From Phoronis australis (taxonomy: Eukaryota; Phoronida; Phoronidae), in the NCBI GenBank assembly GCA_002633005.1, contig NMRA01000008.1, positions 688,985 through 752,984 of the forward strand: 64,000 bases of DNA. Reading direction: 5' to 3'. The translations under genes were made by a program, and so were the position numbers. Below, in pieces: positions 1 to 12,700 of this stretch. Position 1 is the stretch's first letter; every line of letters begins with the position of its first letter. The notes beneath the pieces were generated by a model that saw only the letters and a program-made list of their open reading frames with translations, did no database searches and was not told the DNA's origin.

Positions 1-873
1 AATTCTCTTAAACTTTTCAATAGCTGCGGTCTCACATATTGAATCTGTCGTAGTTATCAAAGGTGAAACGATACCTAATGTCGAGTAGCTTAATGCGACA
101 GTATTTTTGACTAATAGTACTACAGTCTGCTGCAAACTACCTATAAATAAATTGTATATCTTAATAAAACGTTCCATTGCTAAATGATAACCCTTGTGAT
201 AGCGTAAATCAAAAATATTTGTATCAGCTGAAAAATAACTTAATTGGCTGCGGTGATGGTTGCGAACAGTTGCCATTTTTCCGAGTGAATAAGTTGATCA
301 TATAAAGAACTTCTTCGCTTGGTCGGAGAGCGTTATTAACGGAATAATGAAATTGATAGTAAGAGTGTAAAATTGCTCTTTATTTGCACATGATTTAATT
401 ACCGGTCGTGTATTGAGAGCTAATTAAAATCTATGCAGATATCTGGGCCGATAATTTGTCATGATGAGGGAGTTGATTCGATTACAGCTAGTGTTTTTCT
501 TGGTGGATTTCCTTAGAGAAATATAGCTGATATTATCTTTCATATTTTAAATTAGGTCAGCCAGTTGTGGCAAATATTTTACACTCATTCTTATACACTG
601 TCATGGTTGATCAACCGACAAACACAGTGGTACATAACTGAACAACTAGAAAGCACAGAGACAATACAGACCTCTGTTAAGGCATTGTAAGTCGGTTGTT
701 CAAGACTTTAGCACAACTATATTTTACCGGTGTTCCGAAGCGTTATTTTGCTGTAGCTACAGGTAAATAACTCTTCCGAAACGGATTTCATTTAAAACGA
801 CTTTGAAAGACCTTTAAGCCGTTGGCATTCCAAAATACGATCGATTGGACTTAGACCCCTATCCAAACTAATA

Positions 874-1089
874 GTTGGCCAAATGGGTGAACGTTACGCA
901 CGTAAATTACGTGGGTAAGTTAATCCGTGTTAAAGCCATAAAGTAATTATTTGCGACGTAAAATAATTGCTTTACGTTGCAAATGATTACTTTACGCCGT
1001 AAAAGTAACTTTACACCGCAAATAATTACTTCACGCCTCTAACAAGAATTAACTTACTTGCGTAATTTACGTTCACCCATTTGGCCAAC
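874..1089. mobile_element. MITE with 45-bp terminal inverted repeats
   Basis: The left end GTTGGCCAAATGGGTGAACG reappears inverted at the right end (CGTTCACCCATTTGGCCAAC). The arms continue through TAAATTACG and GTAAGTTAA. AATA flanks both sides as a possible 4-bp target duplication. The interior is a run of imperfect 20-bp subrepeats built from TTTACG/CGTAAA and AATTATTTGC. No coding capacity. Confidence 0.88.
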
Positions 1090-2599
1090 AATACAAACTC
1101 TAATCATATTTTCTTTAAAACATTTCTATGTCTTTTTACACACAGAAACGAAGGCTGTACACTATTTACTTCGCCAGTTCCGCAGAGTCCAGCGTCTAAA
1201 ACATCTGATTGGTCTTTAGGTAGGAAGTCGTCATCGAAAACCAATCAGATGTATTTGCCGGTTGACCCGGCGGAACCGGCCAAGTTAACCAAAAAGTGTA
1301 CCCGAAACGAAACATAATGGAAGTTACATTACAAATAATAACATGGAATCGTTCGTCGCTCTTCTGCCTGAGAAATGTTGTGACAACTTCATCATATAGT
1401 ACGCGAAAGCTTCATTCAGATCAAACGATTTATTTTAAAGAGACCATCGATTTATCGATCTTCACGTGTCGTATAAAACAATTTGTTATTCCATAACATA
1501 CACTTCACCCAAGTGGCTTGGTCGATAAAATTTTGAGTTCTCGTTTAACGCGTTAGAATGTTTGCACGATCTCGATTTTGTATCTGATACATCGCTTACT
1601 GGTTTCATTTTCATAAAGTTTTCGTTATAATCAAAATTCTTTAGTAACTACCTGGTTAATGTAAATAAAAAACATGCGCCTGAAATCCCTGTTATCTTCA
1701 AAGAATCGTTTTATTATTTTTTACTCTCAATGGATAGATTTTTCTAACATGTTTTTAACATCGTTTTGTTTAGCTTTTCACTTTTGCTTGATTTCTGTTT
1801 CCCATACGTTTTGTTGACCTAAGTGGCATATGAAATGGTGACTTTATGCATAAAATTGCTTTTAATATTTCAAGTTTTTAAAAACCTTCGTTTTGACCAG
1901 TGCCAAGTGGTGTGAATTCATTTTTGTTTTTGCTTTCTTTCACTGACTTAAAAATCTCGCTTAAGTCTCGTTACGCGTTATTCACAAAACGTTTGGTTTT
2001 CGTTCAGATTCAACCAGAATGTCTGAAGGTTGCTTCCGTGTCTCGCAGTTTCAAGCTAACTCGACTCTTCTGGTATAGCGCATTGCTCGACTACAGCTCG
2101 CACAGTGGCTGCGGACCGCAAGCTATGTCCACAGAAGCTAATTATTACGGCGTGAAAATAAATGAGGTTTCCTAACAATCATATCACATTATAAGACCGT
2201 ATCTCAATAGAGGTTTATATAATGATGGAGCGGGGATAAACGATAAACAAATGCTTAACTACGTTGACTGTGGTAACAAAGTTATCTGCTAATAAACTTG
2301 AACTCGACTGTTGGCTCGACACTCTCTGGGCTTTACTGCTAGACCCGAGTGTTTTGTGACATCCATACAAGTGCGTATAGACTTACGCAGGGATATGCAG
2401 GGTCAACGGTGTGAGGAAAAGAACGTGGGATAATGAATCGGCATTGTTGTTAGCATTTGTGTCGTTGTTAAATGTACTTGCATCATCATTCCCACCATCA
2501 GCAACGACAGAAATAAAAGTAATAACAACGACAGAAGTAAAAATAACAAAGACTTTATTAATTTGTTCCATGATATTCACAATTACATAGTGAACATAT
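1090..2599. other. Gene-free stretch
   Basis: Short open frames are present but show neither domain resemblance nor splice context. No exon, RNA gene or transposon end was recognised. Confidence 0.5.
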
Positions 2600-2661
2600 T
2601 TGTGACAATTTTCTAGGAGAAAATAATAGTGATGACTACGACGACGACGACGACGACAACG

Positions 2662-2725
<64 letters not shown>

Positions 2726-3111
2726 AATTTAACAATAAATAATGGTACACAGCATATTTTAACGGTAAAATTAATATCGTTAGCAGTTATACCAAAAATA
2801 ATTTATTTGCAACGTTAATACTACAAGGGGTGTTGGAGGCGAATGAGATTCTTAATTATTTGTAGTCGTACAACAGTTTAGGGAAAATAATCTTGCGCGT
2901 GCCATGTGTCGTAACTTTCGAACAAATGAAAAAAACAATTAGTACCGTAATTTCCATGTCAAACTTTGAATTCCAAATCGGTCTTCGAAAGAATTACGGT
3001 ACAATACTGGTTGGAATAGTTAGCTGCAATATGCCATGTATACTCAACNTTGTGACAATTTTCTAGGAGAAAATAATAGTGATGACTACGACGACGACGA
3101 CGACGACGACG

Positions 3112-3163
<52 letters not shown>

Positions 3164-3486
3164 AATTTAACAATAAATAATGGTACACAGCATATTTTAA
3201 CGGTAAAATTAATATCGTTAGCAGTTATACCAAAAATAATTTGTTTGCAACGTTAATACTACAAGGGGTGTTGGAGGCGAATGAGATTCTTAATTATTTG
3301 TAGTCGTACAACAGTTTAGGGAAAATAATCTTGCGCGTGCCATGTGTCGTAACTTTCGAACAAATGAAAAAAACAATTAGTACCGTAATTTCCATGTCAA
3401 ACTTTGAATTCCAAATCGGTCTTCGAAAGAATTACGGTACAATACTGGTTGGAATAGTTAGCTGCAATATGCCATGTATACTCAAC
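2600..3486. repeat. Near-identical duplication joined by a single N
   Basis: 2600-3048 and 3050-3486 are the same sequence, differing in microsatellite length (12 bp overall) and by a base change in the segment after it (AATTTATTTG against AATTTGTTTG). Each copy contains (ACG)n followed by (ACA)n. The single N at 3049 sits exactly at the junction, which suggests two alleles or contig ends left unmerged rather than a real tandem repeat. Confidence 0.9.
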
Positions 3487-3993
3487 AGTTTGTCGGCTTA
3501 TGACGATGTCTTCAAAACTTGAGGCTTACAAAGCAAGCATACGCTTTGTCGGTACCACTTATGTTTGGATGAGTTTGTGATTTACTGAAAGACTTCGGTT
3601 ATTTTGATATTTCCAAGCCCCGAATCTCTATATTGTTCACTGAATATAGCCATATCGTTAATGAGAAACCAGATTATTTTTAATAATTTGAATGTTATCT
3701 TTCATTTTCCCTCCGGCGATTTGTGTTGGTGTATTGATTGAATTAGTCGCAGTTGGCAGAGCAAAAACCTTGATCCTCATAACTTCAAGACTAAATTTAG
3801 ACAAAAAGTAAAAGTTTGCTATTTGAAAGTCGATTATTTCAGAATCACCTACTATAGAAAATAATGAAAAAATCTGAATACAATTCCGAAGCTTTTCATA
3901 TGGGTTCTGATAGAAGCTCGTACAAGAATGTTAACATGTTGTTGCCTGAGTGTGAAACGCAAAGATACTTGTCACCAACGTTAGAGCACAATT

Positions 3994-4206
3994 CAGTCGA
4001 ACCTCGTTACAACGCACGCTGTTTGTGACATATTCTGTTTATGACGAACCCTGTTAATGACGTACCCTGTTTATGACATAAAAACTTCCAAGTCCCAATT
4101 TTACCCTTATGCATATAAGTTTATAACCTGATTATAACATGCTATCGATGTAACGTACACATTTCGAAGGTCCTTGTTATATGCACGTTGTAACAAGGGT
4201 CTGCAG
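3994..4206. mobile_element. MITE with pogo/Tc1-like ends
   Basis: The left end CAGTCGAACCTCGTTACAAC matches the inverted right end CTGCAGACCCTTGTTACAAC in the reverse direction. Such CAGTCGAACCTCGTT ends are typical of non-autonomous pogo-like elements. The interior has short repeats of CCTGTTTATGAC and no open frame. Confidence 0.65.
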
Positions 4207-6288
4207 TTCGTACTTGTCTAAGGATGTAATTTGTTGAATATTTTTTCGTTAAATATTAATGACTTTTAAAATCCTTGTTCGTTACAGAATCTTACAGAAT
4301 CGAAAAACGATGCCTGCCCAGATGGTGTTCGTGATCATATGATTATGCTTGCTCTAAAAAAATCTTGATTCTTACGGAGATTGCCGTAATTTCCACCAAC
4401 ATGAATTTTCCCACGTAACTTGCAAATTCAGTTTCTTGTCCTATTAAAAATAATGTCTTGGATTTTCGAGGCGGGTTAACTGTAGAACGCCATTTTCAAA
4501 ATAGATACGTCAACATTACTTAAATAACGGAGATCTTGATTTTTGACAACTACTCTCAGGCTAAAAGGCCTCAAAAACTTTTTGCCAAGTTTCATCGGAA
4601 AAAATCATGTTTGTGAAAAATACGGCTATCAAAGGAAAGGTAGCATTTGATATTCAGACTAGTCCAGAGCGTTTTGCTGTTTGAATCGACTATAGTGAAG
4701 CTTTGACTGTCGGTAAGATTTCCGTTCAGTTACAAACGAGAGCTCTATAACAAAAACGACATTTTCCAATCAAAAGCCCATTATTTTAGAGGGTCATAAC
4801 ATTGGTGAGAAAAGTGATTTTCTAAAATCATCCTCCACGCAGAATCGAACCTGCAATCTACGTGGTCGCAGTCTAAGTCTATGATGCAAACGTGTGGAAA
4901 TTGTACAAAGCGTATTTAACTGGTTAAGACATCTGGCCTTGCATTGATTTTAGCGAATGTCTGGCATACAACGGCGAGAGTTGGCGATTTGTACGATAAA
5001 ATCACAAACAGACAGCGGATTTTGTTGTTTTATAGTTCTAAACAGAGCTAATAACTCCAAGAAATCTATCCCATTTAGCAATAAGTCCCAAAATGTCTTT
5101 TTCACTGCAAAACCGATGATGTCTCTTTAAACCTAAAGAGTTGCTTTCCCTAATTACTCACAAAACGTTTCTTGTCAAATATTCCACCACACAGAATCAC
5201 ACTAGCACTGTACGAAATGCGAAGCCGTCAACGAGAGCATAGTCAAACGTCAACTTTGCAGGTGACGCTAATGGAAATCTACTCAAATTTTCTCTCCTTA
5301 ATTTCTATGTCATACCAAAACAATGGCATAATTAAGATGTAAGCGTACAATCAACGTGATTTCATTATTTTTCATTATGTTGTCGAACACAAAAGAATCG
5401 CTCTAATCGCGATCAGTTAATGTTCGTGTTATATCTTGTCATAATTGCCGTGAGTACGTAGCATACCTGGGCTCCATTTGGTTAAATTAATTTCTCAAAA
5501 GTCTAGTTCGTATATTACTGTTAATGAATTATATGGTGTTAATTTGCGCTTTAGTAATACGACCGGTATTCTTTAGGAAATGAGTTTGCTTTGATAAAAA
5601 CGAAAGTTGGCCGAGTCGTAAATAAACAAACTTGAGGAAATTAGGAAAGCAGTCTTTATGTGCTTGGAGAATTGCACGAGATTTTTTAACGACTTGTCAT
5701 AAATTATGTTTTGAATCATAGACTTCAGAACAAGTAGCTATACACTTAATCATCGATACCGGTTAACCAATTGCTGCGCAGTTTATCTGTCAACTGTCAA
5801 CCAATCAGAAAGCACCATTTCTCAAGAGGTCAAACCTAGCCATTTATTGGGCAAGTGTCGACCCTTCGGTAGATATCCGCAGGTTGATTGATTACGAAGT
5901 CACATTTGGACACATCAACACCGCCTTGTCGAATACACTCGTATTCGAACACCTTCTGTGACTTTCCACAGGCGATTCACGAATGACAGATCGACAATTC
6001 AAACTTTTGGAAAGTTTGATGCCTCAGACGCTGCAATATTCGGTGAAACTAAACTTTTAAGCCATAGTTTGAACGAGTCGTTGAATCTCAATCCATAGAT
6101 GCTCAGGTAAACAACGGTAACATAATACCATTGACTCGTGCTTGTGGAAGTTTCATTGGACGAAGAACATCGGTAATTTAAACTGGACTTAAGACCAGTC
6201 ACGCGACGCGAAGCTGGATCATTCTACATTCGCTGGTCGAGCTTCACACGACGTCTTTAACCCGAACTTGATCGCTCCGACCACCGCC
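4207..6288. other. Upstream region of Nkx6
   Basis: It probably holds the Nkx6 promoter and 5' UTR in its last kilobase; an AACCAATCAG box lies near 5800. A tRNA-like fragment at about 4832-4905 (minus) is probably a SINE relic. Nothing else was recognised. Confidence 0.4.
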
Positions 6289-6718
6289 ATGTTAGAATAC
6301 TGTCTTCCCGAGCCAACTGGGACTTACCAGAATCCACAGAACTCGTCTTTTTTGGATACCACCAGCAGGCAAAGTGCTTTCGTTCTCAGTAACCCGCCAT
6401 TGGCAGCTCTGCATAACATGACCGAGACAAAGGTACCAGCAAACTCGTCTGCTATGCTCCATGTAAACCAGCCTTACTCTCCCACTACCCTCAAGGCTAT
6501 GGCCGTCAGTATGTCGAACGCAGGGGCCACTCCTCACGGGATCACGGATATACTCGGTCGACCGGCAGCCATGGGCAGCCTCAGTTTACCCGGAAGAATT
6601 AACTCCGGGGTGTATTTCAATCATCAAAGTCGGGTACCCAAACCGTTGGCCGATCTACCTGGGCGGTCCCCGATTTACTGGCCCGGTGTTATACAAGGTA
6701 CCAACTGGCGTCCCCCTT
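6289..6718 (+). CDS. Nkx6: Nkx6 coding exon 1
   Basis: Encodes residues 1-143 plus the first base of codon 144. It carries the eh1-like motif and the conserved block before the homeodomain. It ends at a strong donor, CCTT|GTAAGT. Confidence 0.95.
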
Positions 6719-9700
6719 GTAAGTATTTTTAATTTCGGTCAGTGAACTTGTCTGAAACTACAAACTACGCTGTCTTTCTTAAGTAAATGCTTACAATGCA
6801 AGCCAAAAGGTTTCAAATGTATTCAGTGAAAAGGTCACCAGTGATTTCTCAGTTTCAAATAATTATTCTCGCTCATATCTGAAGCTATGAATAATTCTGA
6901 ATATATGGAAAACATCAGCATCAGTGGGAATTAGAATTTCAACCTAAGATAAATTTTCAATACAAAAATTTATTGCACTAAAGTTTATGAGACAATTTTA
7001 TGTATGTGTGGTACAGAAAGAAGACCACGAATACGTAAAAAGAAAAATATATTAATAAGTTGATAAATTATGAATGAATGAAGGAAGGAAGGAATAAATA
7101 ACTAACTAAATAAATAAATGAAGATAAAACCTCGTCGATTAAATTTCTAACAAATGGCAATGAATCCATTTAGTTAAAATGTTGGAGAACCTGATTGAGA
7201 AATTGTGACGCCAATTGTATTATTTTTGTGACAAAATCATAGGAATATTATATACATATATATATACATATATTAGTATAACTGCCATAAAAGCAGTCTT
7301 TAAATTATCGGCCAAATCAATCCAAGTATTAAGACTTATTATTCCAAACCACAAGATTAAACTCAAAAGGAAAATCAAAAACTAGGATCAGGTCGGTTTA
7401 AACCGTTTTCAAAAGATATAATCTTACAAGCACACATGTAAATTAAACTGTTCAATCTAAAAGATACAATTAGTTCGATTAATCAGCGCGATTTTATCTC
7501 CATGAAATGTGTGTAGTGCAGAAAATAAGCCATCTGCCCTTGCATCATTAGCTCAAGCGAGCCCGGCGTTTTTGCAGGAAACATTAGTTATTTATTCGTT
7601 AAAAGAATTGACCATGTAAAACTCAAGTGGCGATCATTTTATATTTACTGCATATTAAAAAGTGATAAACCAACTATAGCCAACTTTATAATATTACAAT
7701 TGTATATTTACAATGATCCTAAGCACAACACATATTTAAAAGATATGCCATTGTAACATATACTGCATACTATTAAATTAAAACTCTTAAAGTCTTGAGA
7801 TTTATTTAATATAATTGTGTATTTATATTATTCGGGAATAAATCAGTTCAATGCCAGTCAAAGTTGTGCGCATTGTCACATCTCTAATTTCAATATAATG
7901 GATCCTGATTTTATTGAAAAACACGTTTTATCCAAAACATAAAAATGCCTATTAATTTGCTTGCTCTTCCGTCAAGATATCTTCAAAGAACGCATATTTA
8001 GTGGGTGACGTAGGTATGAACGACCTGTCAATGCTCTGCACCACTACAAACAGTTTTTACCATCTCTAACCAAGACGACGTTTGACCTAAAAACAAGACC
8101 TTATTCGTATTTGTTCTGGAAATTCGAGAGTAAGAACTTTCTTGCACATACTTAAAACGAGTTATGTGCGACACTTTTGCACAATTTGTCGCTGCAGCCT
8201 GTCTCAAAAAAATTACGTAGCGTTGGTCAAAAGCTTTTTAAAGTCTCTGCACGTATTTGTCCATCTTGTAAGCTGTAGGCGTTTCATTATTTGTATGTTA
8301 GCGTACTACCCAACCAAGGCACTGTACTCGTATGCATACGACGACTGTGAAATTGTTGTTCTGATTTGAATAAAGTGTACAAGTGATCGAAAAACACCAT
8401 TTCCCAACATCTTTAATTTTCGAAAAACAGATACTGAGATCAACCTTGAAAATTGAAATGAAGCTGAACGGTCACGGTTGTTGATTTTGGTGCGTGAGTC
8501 ATTGTGGAAATTGTTTGACCACAAAGGTTTCTGTGACTACCTTTCACTTGCGCGAAACAAAACGCTGACAAACTGCATCCTAAATATGCGCGTATAGAGA
8601 GATCAAGTCTTATTTTTTTCTGTTTAAAATAAAATGCAATACAAGTGAAAAAACTGATGAAAATTCCACTTGCTAAAAGCAATTTTTTAAAGTAAACGAT
8701 TGGCACGAGTTCAAATCTGTGTACTCGAAATTCGACTCCAAGATTGACCAATTGCACGGCACACTAGCTTCGAATAAACTTACAAGTGTGTGCTCGAAAA
8801 ACGCTGAATGATTAGTTGAATTTCGAGTCCAAGTCTGAGCTGTGCCTCAGTTTGAAGGTTAGACCCTGGCCCAGATACCTGGGCTACAACAGGATATCAT
8901 GCTTTCAAAAAGAGGAATGTTTTTTGAACTACGGATTGTTTGGCATAGAACATCAACGCAATTGTTTATTTTTGCGCGTTTCTTTTGCGTCGATGGCTAT
9001 GTTAAAAAGCAAAGATAAGATTCTTCCTATATATACATATATATATATATATGCATAAATGTTGATCAGGTTCTGCTTTCACCATAAGGATAAGCCTGCT
9101 CATAAGGACAGAAAAATCCATGAAATACAACTCCCCTGTCCCTGGCTGGTGGCGTTATTGTATCTTTTCCACGCTCCAAGTCAATGTAAATACAACACTT
9201 GTCACCTGTTAGAAGAGTTATTAATTGGTGCTTTAACTTTAATCAAAGCTCATCTCTTAATGCTTTTGTAATCATGATAATGAAAGTTTAATTAAACAAT
9301 GACGTTGAAGTTTCGCGCCGTCTATTGTGTGTTGTTAACGAGCGAATTGATTAAACGGAGACATTAGGTAATGGTGCTGTTCGTCTCTAATAGGCAGGTA
9401 GGTGACTGGGTAGACAGCTTTTACTGTCAGATCGAGATACGGAATGTTCGATTGTTTATCTTGGCTATATAAATGTGTTTATGAACCCGTTGATTGGATA
9501 GACTACGACATTATTAAGGAATTGCTTTTTATAAGTTATTGTACGTTATTAAAGCCCTTGTATCTACACAGTCAAATCAACTTTGTTGAACGTGTTTTAA
9601 GCGCGTCACCAACAATTCGTATTCTGATATTTTGATTTTCTGCGTATCAGTTTTCATGATAAAAATTAAGGGATTTACAAAGAATTTCTTTACAAGTAAG

Positions 9701-12700
9701 TACAAGATTCAGTTGACATTGTGACTTAGTTCCATGCACAAAATGATCAATCGAGACGTTCACATTGGCCGTTGTAATTTTTTGGTTCCAGATGAAATAT
9801 TTTGCTCTTCAGTTAACCGAGGCGGAGTCTACAACTTGAACACTATAATAAAATGCAACAATTCAAGTAATGGGCACATCTTGATGTGTACTACATAACT
9901 CATAAAAAGACAATTTTTCAACGCTAATAAAGTTTCATCGACTTGAACACTCTGCACGGCAGACAAATTCCATTAAGCGATGCAATGTCATCAGAGCGGT
10001 TATTGATGCTACATAGTCCAGTTTTCATTATATACAAAACAACTTCGGCACTTGAACGCTAATCACTATGGTGTTCAAATTTGAGAGTGTTTTTGCAACA
10101 GTGGCGAAAATGTTACTGTGGCCGGCGGAAATTTCATAGTTCACGCGCGTCACGAGCTATTTCCTGTGCCCAGCGTTAGAACTATTACAAACGAGATTTT
10201 GTCCTTTGCTACTGCGTGTGGTGAAACATATTCTATTTTTTTTTTGATTTTTAAGGTGGTGCTTTATTTCGTTTTCTGGGAGTGACGGCACTCACAGATT
10301 ATTTGATGGAGAATGCAACCGTTTTTTATGTAACGTTGAGTAGCAATGCAGATCCATGCCTATCTTGGAAATAAAATTTCCGCGTTAATTACTGTACACT
10401 TGGTGAGTATTTGGTATCCCTGGCACAATGAAATGGGACGTGGACGGCTCAGTAAAAGGCCAGATTCTTGGTTCTACATTCTCTGTCGGTCGTTCGTGTT
10501 TGTTCAATGTTCATCTAAGGAGTGTAAATGTCTACGTGAAGCCCTAAAATCTCAAGCTAGGGGTACAAATGCGTGATTTACCGTTTTCAGAAGTGGCCTG
10601 GCTAATGGCTGACATGTGTCCTGACGGTTAAGTGGACGTTTATGGAAGTCATTGTCAATTGTTTCCAAACAGTCGATGAAGATCAGAGAGCGCACCAAAT
10701 TACAGAGCCGACCATCACGTAAACACCATGAAACAGTGCTCAGGAATTCTAATGTCTTCTACCACTTTGTTTTTGTCTCTCTAGTAAGACTGAAGTAAAA
10801 TAAACAAATTATAAGCGGTTTAGCAAAAATGTTACAGTCGTGATCGCGTTTAAACCGGCCGACGTTATTACCACGTGAACAACCATTTTTGCTTTTTAAT
10901 GTAATCTGCAATTAAAATTAAAATTGCAGAAGTTTTATTTTTACATTTACAAGTGGATGAAAGTTTAGTGTTCACCACTACGTCTACTGACGGATCTAGG
11001 ATGTTGGGGGCCCAAGTTCTGCCTTGTCACAATTTCGGGAGGAAAAGGTGCGGGTTAGCTCTAAAAACGGCACGCTGACGTTTTTTTTCTCTTTTCGGTC
11101 ATACTCGCAAGGGGGCGGGTCCTAAGGTGCCGGTACTGTTGATGCTAATTTGAATGCATTTAGAAACACATCACGTTTCCGTTACCAGCAAGGACATCGT
11201 AAGCGTCAGTGACTCAACAAAACGCTGTACAGTTTTATCAAGAGTTGGCCAACTCTAAAATTGCTAATTCGAAACTGGCTCAGCATATACATGACGTCAT
11301 TGCTTGTAAATTGATTTGGTAACGAAAATACAAGCCTTTCACTCTAAGGAACATTATGACAAGGATTTTATGAGAATAAAAGGCATAATTTGTTTTTAAT
11401 ATTTTAGCCAGCTAATCTGGTAGAAATGCAACTCAGACATCGAGGTGTCTAACCGATGTAGCCGGACTAGAGGCGTGTGTACAGATACCTATTAATTCGT
11501 AGTATTTATTCTCTAGCACATCGTACACAAACATACACAATTAGCCGACGTGTGTCGGTATTATCTCAGCTAAAGAGGCGTCCGCACATTAATTCAGGGC
11601 TTTCAAATATTGTGACAAATCTTCGCAAGCAAATTGTCTAAAAAATTAAGTCAAATCTCCACTATATTGTAGTAGATGCGCTACATGGCTAGCATACGGC
11701 CAGATCACTCTAACCTAAGTCCACTCAATTACTTTTGTTACATTAGCGAGAACTTTGAATTATGTAGGATTAAGACGATAAGTATTCTCGTTGATTATGA
11801 TTTATGCTATTGACAAAAAGATTTCCTCTGTTACTGAATGCAGACGCGGGTATTATTAAACTGGTAATAATTGCTTGTCAGTGAGACCAGGAGGGCCACT
11901 CCGGTTTGCAATCGAAGGAGGGAATCTAAGGGATGTCCAAGGGTTCAAACGTCAAAGGAAAGAACTGTTGTTGGGGAATTTGTTCTTGACAAAAACTTGA
12001 TACCCCTTACCGCCTCCTGTCGTGTTTACTTGATACTGTTAAATGCCGGTATCTCGTCGAAACGAATACACATTAGTCTATGTAAATAAAACGTTCACGT
12101 TGTATCGTGGTGACGAATTTACAGAATATTCTATTAATTACTTTAAAAGTTGCAGTCCCCGGGGACTCCATCGTTTTGTAATTTTATGTGTTTTCGGCTC
12201 ATTATTTTCGTTAACCTTGATTATGCTTACAAATGACTTTTGTTTACCTAAACAAATGAGATTTTTTATCAAACAATGTAATAATTAACGATAATTTCAC
12301 GACAGGTGGCGCTTTCTTGGATTCAAGGACTTCTTGTGCAATTTGCTGTACGTGCAAGTGGGACATTTTAAGACCTTAATTTTACGAATGATAAAAATAA
12401 AATTATTCAGCTTCGTCCAGAATCGTCATTATATGCGTTCGTTTTCCCATAGGTTTCGTCCACTGGGTTGTTGAAGTACTCTAACTTACTACTAGTTACG
12501 TGATGACGTCATCAACACGAGCAGATTATGCTAAGATGAGATATTTGATTTGTTGGTTGAAAAGTACTGTTCCACCTAATCGCCATATTTTGATAGACAT
12601 TAAACAAATTCACCCTGAATTACCAGTGTCATATTCGTATGTCTTATGATGAGGAAATAACATAAGAACCCCCGATCAGATACAAAGATCTCCAATCGAT

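Noticed and set aside
4832-4905. tRNA-like sequence on the minus strand
   Set aside because: There is a B-box-like GGTTCGATTCT and a T-stem, but the D and anticodon arms do not fold; at most a SINE relic.
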